The notes under the pieces: generated by a model | What the model was told of the DNA's origin: nothing | The model's database searches: none | The model's input: only the letters and a program-made list of their open reading frames with translations | Position numbers and translations under genes: made by a program | Shown: in pieces, positions 8,950 through 15,281 of the stretch | Layout: every line of letters starts with the position of its first letter | How positions within the stretch are numbered: the stretch's first letter is position 1 | Source of the DNA: Acidobacteriota bacterium | Lineage (GTDB): Bacteria; Acidobacteriota; JAAYUB01 | Assembly: GCA_018001935.1 (NCBI GenBank) | Contig: JAGNHB010000043.1 | Coordinates: 1-49,162, forward strand | DNA length: 49,162 nt | Direction: 5' to 3'

Positions 8950-9003
8950 CCGGACAAGTCGGACATGTCGGACATGTCGGACAAGTCGGACGAGTCTGAC
9001 AGG
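8950..9003. repeat. 9-bp tandem repeat (TCGGACAWG), six units
   Basis: Six consecutive 9-bp units: CCGGACAAG, TCGGACATG twice, TCGGACAAG, TCGGACGAG, TCTGACAGG. The array ends 8 bp before the ATG of the next gene, so it makes up the region where that gene's ribosome-binding site should be. Confidence 0.95.
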
Positions 9004-9011
9004 TTGGGCAA

Positions 9012-9446
9012 ATGAACGCGACACCGACAGAACCTTGTCGATGGCTGACCCGCTTCGCCCCGGTGGCGGGCTTCGCCGTGTCCCTGGCGTGCCTGGTCAC
9101 CTTCGCGGCGGGCTTCGTCCTGAAACAGGCTTATCCCCGGACCGGCCCCTACGCCCCTCCCGCCCAGACGTTCCAGGTTGGTCTGGCGGCCGGCGTCGCC
9201 CTCGTCGGCGCCATCGTCACCGGTTTTGCCGCCATTCGCCGCTCCCGGAAGGCGACCCGCATCGGCGGGGTGCTCCTGGCCCTGCTCGCCCTGGTCCTCC
9301 TCGCCCTGTGGCTTGTCAAGGGGCTCGGCGGGGACGGCCTCGGACCGACCCCCGACCTCCTCGCCCCCCTCCTCGCCGGATCGGCCGCCGTCATGGGCCT
9401 TTTCGCGGGACGCCGGCCCCCCAGCCCCGTCCCATCCGGGCGATGA
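9012..9446 (+). CDS. Small integral membrane protein, function unknown
   Basis: 144 residues with four hydrophobic segments, at about 16-36 (APVAGFAVSLACLVTFAAGF), 52-74, 84-104 and 117-133. They are separated by short basic loops (IRRSRKATR), and the tail is proline-rich. I recognise no family motif. The start is taken as ATG 9012; no clear Shine-Dalgarno is present because the 9-bp repeat occupies the leader. Composition matches the neighbouring GC-rich genes, which supports its being real. Confidence 0.6.
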   Translation: MNATPTEPCRWLTRFAPVAGFAVSLACLVTFAAGFVLKQAYPRTGPYAPPAQTFQVGLAAGVALVGAIVTGFAAIRRSRKATRIGGVLLALLALVLLALWLVKGLGGDGLGPTPDLLAPLLAGSAAVMGLFAGRRPPSPVPSGR

Positions 9447-9473
9447 CACGCGCCTGGGATTCGATCTCCGGTG

Positions 9474-9479
9474 TATAAT
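9474..9479 (+). promoter_or_regulatory. -10 element of the DUF4160-DUF2442 pair
   Basis: A perfect TATAAT preceded by TG stands 62 bp before the ATG at 9542. No good -35 hexamer lies at the usual distance. A strong AAGGAGATGAA ribosome-binding site precedes the start codon. Confidence 0.5.
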
Positions 9480-9541
9480 ACTTTCAAGGCCCAAGACACC
9501 AAGATCTGAAGAAACAGGGCCTGGAAACCGAAGGAGATGAA

Positions 9542-9790
9542 ATGCCGGTCATTTCGCGTTTCTACGGGATATTGATAAAGATGTACTTCAAGGAGCATGG
9601 GATCGCCCATTTCCATGCCATCTACGGGGAATACAACGGAGTATTCGATCTTCAGTCCCTCGAGATGATGGAAGGCGACCTCCCCCCGCGGGCCGAAAAA
9701 CTGGTCCGGGAATGGGCTTCGCGTTATCAGAAGGATCTCCTGGACATGTGGACCACGCAGCAGTTCCGGCAACTTCCGGGATTGGAGTGA
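9542..9790 (+). CDS. DUF4160 protein
   Basis: 82 residues that follow the DUF4160 pattern from end to end: MPVISRFYGILIKMYFKEHG, AHFHAIYGEYNGVFDL, LEMMEGDLPPRAEKLVREW. The HFH and YGEY motifs are diagnostic. DUF4160 genes are typically paired with DUF2442 genes, as here, and the pair has been suggested to be a toxin-antitoxin-like module; which partner would be toxic is not established. It is separated from the next gene by 7 bp. G+C is lower than in surrounding genes, consistent with recent transfer. Confidence 0.88.
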   Translation: MPVISRFYGILIKMYFKEHGIAHFHAIYGEYNGVFDLQSLEMMEGDLPPRAEKLVREWASRYQKDLLDMWTTQQFRQLPGLE

Positions 9791-9797
9791 GCGGTAA

Positions 9798-10055
9798 ATG
9801 AGTACCTGCCCCAAGGTCAAATCGGTGACTCCGCTCCCCGGCAAACGGCTTCTCATTACCTTCGTCACGGAGGAGCGCCGCATCTACGACTGCACGCCGC
9901 TTCTTGACGAGGCACCGTTCTCCCCGCTGAGGGACGAGGCCTTCTTCCGGCAGGTCCGCGAGGACGCCGCGGGTTACGGCGTCGCCTGGAGTGACACGGT
10001 CGACCTCAGCGAGTCGGAACTCTGGCTCCACGGGACCACGGAAACATCGTCCTGA
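9798..10055 (+). CDS. DUF2442 protein
   Basis: 85 residues fitting DUF2442: KVKSVTPLPGKRLLITFVTEERRIYDCTPLL, FFRQVREDAAGYGVAW and TVDLSESELWLHG. The family usually contains this small beta-rich fold with a conserved DLS/D near the end. The ribosome-binding site (GGAG) overlaps the stop codon of the DUF4160 gene, so the two are probably translationally linked. It is the likely partner in a two-gene accessory module. Confidence 0.86.
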   Translation: MSTCPKVKSVTPLPGKRLLITFVTEERRIYDCTPLLDEAPFSPLRDEAFFRQVREDAAGYGVAWSDTVDLSESELWLHGTTETSS

Positions 10056-10083
10056 CTTTTTCACCGTTGGCGGAGGTTCCCTC

Positions 10084-11277
10084 ATGCCCCAGAACATTGT
10101 AGAAACCGGTGTGAACCCTTGCTCGGTCTGCGGTTCCGGGCCGGAACCCGGGTACACCGCCTCGCTGTGCCGGTCCTGCCGCCGCGACCTCTCCATGCGT
10201 CCCTTCCCCTTGTGGGTCAAGGGTTTCTGCCTTCTCACCCTCCTCCTGCTGGCCTACTCGCTGGTGCAGCTGCCCTCGGTGGTGAAGGCCAACATCGCCT
10301 TCGAGCGGGGGCAGAGCGCGGAGAAACAGAAGCGCTTCCGGACGGCGTCCCGCGAATACGGCGTCGCGGCCGAGCATTTCCCCGACTGCACCGAGATCCT
10401 GGCCCGGCAGTACATCTCGCTCTTCCGGGCGGGGCGTTTCGAGGAGGCATCGGCCATCATCGAAAAGATCGGGGGCCGAAAGGAGGAAAACTCCGCCCTG
10501 GTCGGCGAGGTCAACAGGGTCTCCACGAGACTGACGGCCCTGACCACCCCGCATCCCGATTTCGAGAAATTCGCCAAGGACCACGAGAAGGACGACCGCG
10601 CAACCATCCGCTCGGCACTGAGGGTCTACGTCTCGGGCCACCCCTATGACGTCCTGGCGACATCGGCCCTCGCCAGCCTGGATTTCGACGCCGCCGACTA
10701 CGAGGACGCGGAGTGGTGTCTGTCCGACGTCCTGACGGCCAACCCGGATCACCGGGAGGGTCTGCTGCTCCTGGCGGCGGCACGGCGGGAAAGGAAGGAC
10801 TACGAAAACGCACTCGACCTGTGCCGCAAGGTCCTGGACATGGACGCGGAAGCCATCGACGCCTATGCCGCCATGGTCCGGATCGAGCTGAAGCGGCACC
10901 GGGACCCGGAAGCGCTCTCGATCGCCCGCAAGGCCCTGGCGCTGGACCCCGAGGCCGGCGAGGCCCAGGAAGCCCTGGCCATGGCCCTCCACTACAACGG
11001 CCTGTTCAGGGAGCGGGACGATGTCTATCGCCGGTTCCAGGCCAACCCGTCGGGTTACGTGGTCCACGAGATCCCCCGGACGCCCGGCCAGAGCATCTGG
11101 ATCGGGGTGGGCCCCTTTTTCCTGAACACGGTGGTCGGGGCGTTCATCGCCGCACCCTCGTCAATCGCCGCGTTCCAGATTCCCCACGATCACCTCGTCG
11201 TCGAAAGCCGCGTGGATGACCTTCGGCCCCGCCACCCCGAAGCGTTCTCCGCTGATCGAACCCATGGCGCCTCCTGA
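10084..11277 (+). CDS. Zinc-ribbon / single-pass TPR protein with aberrant C-terminus
   Basis: 397 residues from the ATG at 10084, chosen because GGAGG lies just upstream. Residues 13-35 hold two CxxC knuckles (CSVC, CRSC). Residues about 44-65 are a membrane span (WVKGFCLLTLLLLAYSLVQL). Residues about 72-340 are TPR-like helices (DYENALDLCRKVLDMDAEAIDAY, DPEALSIARKALALDPEAGEAQ). From about residue 360 the reading frame is antisense to a PqqD-like open frame on the other strand (11161-11265), so the last 38 residues probably do not belong to the original protein. This suggests a deletion that joined a truncated TPR gene to unrelated sequence. The role is unknown; such proteins scaffold complexes at the inner membrane. 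Confidence 0.72.
   Translation: MPQNIVETGVNPCSVCGSGPEPGYTASLCRSCRRDLSMRPFPLWVKGFCLLTLLLLAYSLVQLPSVVKANIAFERGQSAEKQKRFRTASREYGVAAEHFPDCTEILARQYISLFRAGRFEEASAIIEKIGGRKEENSALVGEVNRVSTRLTALTTPHPDFEKFAKDHEKDDRATIRSALRVYVSGHPYDVLATSALASLDFDAADYEDAEWCLSDVLTANPDHREGLLLLAAARRERKDYENALDLCRKVLDMDAEAIDAYAAMVRIELKRHRDPEALSIARKALALDPEAGEAQEALAMALHYNGLFRERDDVYRRFQANPSGYVVHEIPRTPGQSIWIGVGPFFLNTVVGAFIAAPSSIAAFQIPHDHLVVESRVDDLRPRHPEAFSADRTHGAS
11161..11265 (-). pseudogene. PqqD-like peptide chaperone remnant, 34 codons
   Basis: On the minus strand an ATG at 11265, 5 nt behind a perfect AGGAGG, opens a 34-residue frame ending in TGA at 11163-11161. The sequence (ERFGVAGPKVIHAAF, DDEVIVGNLERGD) resembles the N-terminal half of PqqD-family proteins, where NLExGxYYSL would normally continue. 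Here a stop follows GD, and nothing PqqD-like appears beyond it in any minus frame. It overlaps the end of the TPR gene on the opposite strand. It is best read as a truncated relic with its ribosome-binding site intact, or possibly an expressed mini-protein. Confidence 0.5.
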
Positions 11278-11362
11278 AAAACGGGGAGAGTGTCAGGCCT
11301 GGCGCCAAGCCGCAAACCGGGACCTTCAGCGAAAAAACAGACGGGGAGGACATCGCGGGCGG

Positions 11363-11392
11363 TTGCACTCCGGGCCGGCGGTGAGATAAACT
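11363..11392 (+). promoter_or_regulatory. Promoter of the DoxX gene
   Basis: TTGCAC (11363-11368), an 18-nt spacer and TAAACT (11387-11392). The start codon is at 11445 with ACGGAGG upstream. Confidence 0.5.
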
Positions 11393-11444
11393 GAGAACGC
11401 CCGTTCACAGTGACGGGCCCCGAAATCCCCCCACGGAGGACCCC

Positions 11445-11891
11445 ATGAAAAAGGCGAAGTCGATCTGGGCCTGGTGCGGCGCCAGGCGATTCCCCCGGCT
11501 GGAGGACGCGGGGCTTTTGGTCCTGAGGATCTGGCTGGGCTTCGGGATGCTGGCCCTGCACGGGTCCGGCAAACTCCTCAAGCTGCAGTCGGGCAACTTC
11601 GCCTTCCCCGACCCGCTCGGAGTCGGCCCGTTCGTGAGCCTTTCCCTGGCGGTGTTCGCGGAAGTCCTCTGCGCGGCCTTCCTCGCACTCGGTCTCCTGA
11701 CCCGCGCGGTGGCCGTCCCCCTGGTCGTCACCATGTCCGTGGCGTTCTTCTCGGTCCACGGCGGGGTGCTCAAGGGGGAAGGAAACGGCGAGCTGGCCTT
11801 CGTCTACCTCGCCGGCTTCGTGGCCCTCTTCTTCACCGGCCCCGGCCGCTACTCACTGGACAACACCCTCCGGAAAAGCAAGGGGGATTAG
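11445..11891 (+). CDS. DoxX family membrane protein
   Basis: 148 residues with four membrane segments. The DoxX pattern is visible: LLVLRIWLGFGMLALHGSGKL in helix 1, the FPDPLGVGPF loop, FAEVLCAAFLALGLLTR in helix 2-3, and GNGELAFVYLAGFVALFFTGPGRYSLD at the end. DoxX proteins are small inner-membrane proteins linked to quinone or sulfur redox chemistry or to oxidative stress; the exact role here cannot be deduced. It is a monocistronic gene with its own promoter. Confidence 0.88.
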   Translation: MKKAKSIWAWCGARRFPRLEDAGLLVLRIWLGFGMLALHGSGKLLKLQSGNFAFPDPLGVGPFVSLSLAVFAEVLCAAFLALGLLTRAVAVPLVVTMSVAFFSVHGGVLKGEGNGELAFVYLAGFVALFFTGPGRYSLDNTLRKSKGD

Positions 11892-12004
11892 CACCGCCTC
11901 CCGCGGCATTCGGCGGCCGACTCACCCCCGGGCCCCGGCTCCGCGGCCCGGGGCTGTCCCCCGGCACCCCCGCCCCTACTTTGAAACAAACTTTGGAAAA
12001 CTCA

Positions 12005-12033
12005 TTGACACCCGGGGGTCGAATGATTATATT
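12005..12033 (+). promoter_or_regulatory. Promoter of the rlmH-dksA-like-comF run
   Basis: A near-consensus TTGACA (12005-12010), a 17-nt spacer and TATATT (12028-12033), about 30 nt before the rlmH ATG. It is the best -35 in the window after that of the amidase gene. Confidence 0.7.
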
Positions 12034-12065
12034 GTCCCATCTTTCGCGGGGGCGGTCACCGGCCC

Positions 12066-12536
12066 ATGATCGACGTCCTGACCATCGGCAGGATGAAAAA
12101 TGCGCACCTGGCCTCCCTGGCGGAGGATTACCTGGGCCGGATCGCCCGTTTCGCACCCTGCCGGCACCGGGCGCTCCGGGAGTCCCGTCACCGGGACGAG
12201 AACCGCAGTGGTCGGGCCATTCTCGAGGAAGAAGGCCGGCACTTCCTGGAGGCCCTGGAGAAGGGCGCTTTCTGTGTCCTCCTGGACCGGGAGGGCCGCT
12301 CGATGAGCTCAGAAGCCTTCAGCAGGGTCCTGGACGAGCGGGCAGGCGGGTCGGGCCGTCAGACGGCGTTCCTGATCGGGGGGTTCCTGGGGGTTTCAGG
12401 GGAGGTCCGGCAGCGCGCCGACCTGGTGCTCTCGCTCTCGCCCATGACCTTCCCGCACGAGATGGCACTGGTCCTGCTGCTGGAGCAGATTTTCCGGGGT
12501 TTCACGATCCTGAACCGCATTGCGTATCACAAGTAA
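12066..12536 (+). CDS. rlmH: 23S rRNA pseudouridine-1915 N3-methyltransferase RlmH
   Basis: 156 residues, the normal size. The SPOUT-family hallmarks are present: an N-terminal strand MIDVLTIGRMKNAHL, FCVLLDREGRSMSSEAFS, then the SAM-binding knot FLIGGFLGVSGEVRQRADLVLSLSPMTFPHE, the helix LVLLLEQIFRGFTILN, and the C-terminal AYHK (usually PYHK/YHR). It methylates the pseudouridine in helix 69 of 23S rRNA in assembled ribosomes, as a homodimer. It is followed after 10 bp by a DksA-like gene, with a shared promoter upstream. No good Shine-Dalgarno precedes its own ATG. Confidence 0.95.
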   Translation: MIDVLTIGRMKNAHLASLAEDYLGRIARFAPCRHRALRESRHRDENRSGRAILEEEGRHFLEALEKGAFCVLLDREGRSMSSEAFSRVLDERAGGSGRQTAFLIGGFLGVSGEVRQRADLVLSLSPMTFPHEMALVLLLEQIFRGFTILNRIAYHK

Positions 12537-12546
12537 AGGAGAAGAA

Positions 12547-12909
12547 ATGCCGCTGAAGAAAAAGGAGTTGGACAAGTTCATGAAGCTCCTCATGGACAAG
12601 CGGGCCGAACTGATGGATAGCGTTCAGCGGTCCGAGTCTTCGGGGCGCGAAGTCAACGACGAGCCGAGCGACCTGGCGGACATCGCCTCCAGCGCCTACA
12701 ACAAGGAGTTCCTCTTCAACAAGAGCAACGCCGACCGGCATACTCTCCGGCTCATCAACGACGCCATCGCCCGCATCGACCGCGGCCGCTACGGGCGCTG
12801 CCAGTTCTGTGGCGTCAGCGTCGAGCCGAAGCGGCTGGAGATCGTCCCCTGGGCGCGCTACTGCGTCAAGTGCCAGGAGAGGAAGGAGAAGGGGTCTCTC
12901 CGGGAATAG
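12547..12909 (+). CDS. TraR/DksA-type zinc-finger protein
   Basis: 120 residues from the ATG at 12547, which has AAAGGAG 8 nt upstream. The N-terminal half is a predicted coiled coil (KELDKFMKLLMDKRAELMDSV), followed by NDEPSDLADIASSAYNKEFLF, and the C-terminal zinc finger is CQFC...CVKC. The GRYGRCQFCG and PWARYCVKCQE signature is typical of the TraR/DksA family, which binds in the RNA polymerase secondary channel or acts as a general regulator. Co-transcription with rlmH is likely (10-bp gap). It is shorter than E. coli DksA and closer to the RnhA/YteA-like short forms. Confidence 0.9.
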   Translation: MPLKKKELDKFMKLLMDKRAELMDSVQRSESSGREVNDEPSDLADIASSAYNKEFLFNKSNADRHTLRLINDAIARIDRGRYGRCQFCGVSVEPKRLEIVPWARYCVKCQERKEKGSLRE

Positions 12910-12932
12910 GCCTGCCGCGACGCCGGTCAGCC

Positions 12933-13688
12933 ATGGGAACGCTCTCTTCCGCAGCCCTCGCGATCCTGGATTCGATCGCCTCCGTTCTCTGGCCCGACCG
13001 TTGCGTCCTCTGCCAATCCATCCTCGAGACACGCCGGGAAGCCGGCGTGTGTCGTCTCTGCCTGGACGCGATCCCCGCCATCTCCCCCTCCGCCTGCTGC
13101 AACCGGTGCGGGTACCCCCTGGAGATCCGCCCCGCCGGCCCCCCGCCGGCCCTCTGCCCCGTTTGCCGCGAGACGCCCCCGCCCTACGCGGGCGCCCGTT
13201 CCTGGGCGGTCTACGAGGGGGCGGCCCGGGACCTCGTCCACCACTTCAAGTTCGAGCGCAAGGCCCGCCTGCACCTCCCCCTGGCCGGCCTGCTGGCCCG
13301 CTGCCTGTCCGGGGTCGCCGGGGACTGGGCGCCCGACGTCGTCACCGCCGTCCCCCTGCACCCCTCCCGGAGACGAGAGCGGGGTTTCGACCAGTCCGTT
13401 CTGCTGGCGCGCCGCCTCGCCCGCCTCTCCGGCTTACCCTACCGGGCCCTTCTGAAGAAAAGACGGCCGACCCCGCCCCAGTCCCTCACCGGGCCGGAGG
13501 CGCGCCGGGCGAACATCTCCGGGGCTTACGCGGCACGTGACGGCCGGCGGCCGCCCGGGTCCGTCCTGCTGGTGGACGACGTCCACACCACGGGCGCCAC
13601 CGTGGAGGAGTGCGTGAAGGTCCTCCGGGATGCCGGGGTGACGGACGTCTTCGTGCTGACGCTCTGCAGGGTGAGGGTGGGGCGCTAG
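12933..13688 (+). CDS. comF: ComF family phosphoribosyltransferase-like protein
   Basis: 251 residues from ATG 12933 (an upstream in-frame start at 12870 would overlap the preceding gene). An N-terminal double zinc ribbon is visible (CVLC, CRLC, CCNRC, CPVC), then VYEGAARDLVHHFKFERKARL, VTAVPLHPSRRRERGFDQS and the PRPP-binding loop VLLVDDVHTTGATVEEC. These are the complete ComF hallmarks. ComF proteins take part in natural DNA uptake in competent species, but orthologues are widespread without known competence. It is the last gene of the rlmH operon. No strong ribosome-binding site is seen. Confidence 0.93.
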   Translation: MGTLSSAALAILDSIASVLWPDRCVLCQSILETRREAGVCRLCLDAIPAISPSACCNRCGYPLEIRPAGPPPALCPVCRETPPPYAGARSWAVYEGAARDLVHHFKFERKARLHLPLAGLLARCLSGVAGDWAPDVVTAVPLHPSRRRERGFDQSVLLARRLARLSGLPYRALLKKRRPTPPQSLTGPEARRANISGAYAARDGRRPPGSVLLVDDVHTTGATVEECVKVLRDAGVTDVFVLTLCRVRVGR

Positions 13689-13855
13689 GCGCTTCGGCGG
13701 CTGCGTTTTCGCCAACCTGTTGTCGATCCCGGTTGCCTTCCGCGGCCCCTGTTACCGGGCGACGTCCCGGAAAAAGCCTGGCGCCTTTTCAGGATAGTCT
13801 TGACCAATCGCGCAAGATCGTGGGGTCGATCTCGTGAACCGTCGGCCAGGAGCAT

Positions 13856-13981
13856 GATTTGCGGCCCATGCCGTCTTCCCTGGCGAGCTTTGCGCCTTGG
13901 CGAGAGCCGGTCCGGACCTTGATCCCGCCAAAGCGCAAAGCTCGCTAAGAAAAACGGATCGCCGGGGATGCAGCCAAGGGG
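13856..13981. repeat. 126-bp dispersed repeat, copy 1
   Basis: This segment aligns over its whole length with 42565-42689 at roughly 80% identity by eye, starting GATTTGCGGCCCATG in both. It includes CTTTGCG/CGCAAAG words in opposite orientation, so it is itself a loose palindrome. The spacer 13689-13855 holds nothing else I recognise. Confidence 0.9.
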
Positions 13982-13992
13982 GAAAGCACAAA

Positions 13993-14022
13993 AAAAAGGA
14001 GAGCCGCGAGGCTCTCCTTTTT
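13993..14022. terminator. Bidirectional Rho-independent terminator
   Basis: A perfect 13-bp stem (AAAAAGGAGAGCC, 13993-14005, with its inverse at 14010-14022) around a GCGA loop. It has an A-run on one side and a T-run on the other, so it can act for both the comF operon and the leftward lipoprotein gene. It is the only textbook terminator I find in the window. Confidence 0.92.
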
Positions 14023-14040
14023 ACAGAGTGTCCGAAATCC

Positions 14041-14457
14041 TTACTGGGCAGGCGGCGGTTCCGGGGTGGTGGCCTCGGTCACAGCCGGGGTCTCGGTCGG
14101 CATCTCGGTGGGCATGGCGGGCATGGAGCCGTACTTCTTCATGGCTTCCATCATGGCAGCCATCATGTCCTCACCGGCTTTCTTGATCTCGGGATCAGCT
14201 TCCAGTTCCTTGGAGCCGGTTTCGAACTCGCCCTTGTCCTTGTAGTGCTTCTTGGCGATCTCTTCCATCTTGGCCTCGAGCTTGGCCTGGTCGGGCTGGC
14301 CGTTCACGAACATGTCCTTGACGGCATCGGACTTCCAGAAATCGGTCATTTCCTTGATGCAGGCAAGCATGGTGGCCTTCTTGTCCTTGGCGCAAGCGCC
14401 GGCGACCAGAAGCAGGCAAAGGGCGGCCAGGATGGCGATCACGGTTCTGAACTTCAT
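14041..14457 (-). CDS. Predicted lipoprotein, first of a paralogous pair
   Basis: 138 residues with a signal sequence MKFRTVIAILAALCLLLVAGAC and a lipobox-like AGAC, so Cys22 is probably lipidated. The mature part is helical and charged (CIKEMTDFWKSDAVKDMFVNG, EAKMEEIAKKHYKDKGEFE). The tail from about residue 105 is rich in Pro, Thr, Glu and Met. It shares its layout with the gene at 14657-15118: KDKKA after the cysteine, CLKEM/CIKEM, a GDFES/GEFET segment, PEVKKA/PEIKKA, and KYG near the tail. I do not recognise a named family. A promoter and an AGGAGG site lie upstream, and a strong terminator lies 18 bp downstream. Confidence 0.8.
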   Translation of the reverse strand: MKFRTVIAILAALCLLLVAGACAKDKKATMLACIKEMTDFWKSDAVKDMFVNGQPDQAKLEAKMEEIAKKHYKDKGEFETGSKELEADPEIKKAGEDMMAAMMEAMKKYGSMPAMPTEMPTETPAVTEATTPEPPPAQ

Positions 14458-14541
14458 GGAATCCTCCTAAAATGGTTTAAGTTCAATAGGTTTTCTCTTA
14501 AAGAGACGGTGAAATCAACCGGGCTCCCGCGAGAAAGCGGA

Positions 14542-14570
14542 ATTTTAGCACCGGGAAAACAGATCTGCAA
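14542..14570 (-). promoter_or_regulatory. Promoter of the lipoprotein gene at 14041-14457
   Basis: Read leftward: TTGCAG (14570-14565), a 17-nt spacer, TAAAAT (14547-14542). The leader would be about 78 nt. This places the two paralogues in separate transcripts. Confidence 0.65.
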
Positions 14571-14656
14571 CAAGTTTTCTTCAATTTTTTTCGCGGTCGC
14601 GTCACGGATCGAGGGGGGAGGCGCGATACCCCCTCCCGGCAATCGGGGGGAGACCC

Positions 14657-15118
14657 TTACCGGGGCGGGGCAACCGGGGCCTTCGGGGAGGCGGGGCCGG
14701 TCACCTCGGCCGGGTTGGCGGTCCCGGTCATCTCCGCGGGGGATGCGCTCCCGCTGACGGCCGGCGCCGCGGGCGGCTGGGTGCGCAGGCCGTATTTCCG
14801 GTCGGCCTGCACCATGGCAAGGAAAACCGCCTCCCGGGCCTTCTTCACCTCCGGGTCGTTGGCCAGCTGCTGCAGGTGGGACTCGAAGTCACCCACGTCC
14901 CGGAAGTGCTTGTCGACGATGGTTTCCACCTTGACGGCGATCCCGTCCATGTCCGGCACCCCGTTCGCGTAGAGGGCCTTGACCTGGTCCGAACGGAAGA
15001 AGGCGTCCATTTCTTTCAGGCAGGCGATCACGGAGGCTTTCTTGTCCTTGGAGCAGGCGCCCGCCGACAGGGCGAGGAAAAACGCGGCCAGGACGGCGAT
15101 CACGGTTGCGGGCTTCAT
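14657..15118 (-). CDS. Predicted lipoprotein, second of a paralogous pair
   Basis: 153 residues: signal MKPATVIAVLAAFFLALSAGAC with Cys22 as probable lipidation site, then SKDKKASVIACLKEMDAFF. The central region (VDKHFRDVGDFESHLQQLANDPEVKKAREAV) matches the paralogue at 14041. The C-terminal 40 residues carry a degenerate Ala/Pro/Thr/Gly repeat (SPAEMTGTANPAEVTGPASP), a low-complexity linker typical of surface lipoproteins. Function unknown. A weak GGAGGAGAC ribosome-binding region precedes the ATG. Confidence 0.8.
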   Translation of the reverse strand: MKPATVIAVLAAFFLALSAGACSKDKKASVIACLKEMDAFFRSDQVKALYANGVPDMDGIAVKVETIVDKHFRDVGDFESHLQQLANDPEVKKAREAVFLAMVQADRKYGLRTQPPAAPAVSGSASPAEMTGTANPAEVTGPASPKAPVAPPR

Positions 15119-15281
15119 GGATGTCTCCTCCAGATCCGGTGTTCTTTCGCCGCGAGAGGTGGTAAGATGCCCTCACCGCCCCCGATAAAGGCGTAGGGTA
15201 ACATCGAACGATGAAACCACCAACAATTTCGTGTGAACATTATCAAAAAGGCGGGGAACGCCGCCGCCGCCGGGGTGCCGG

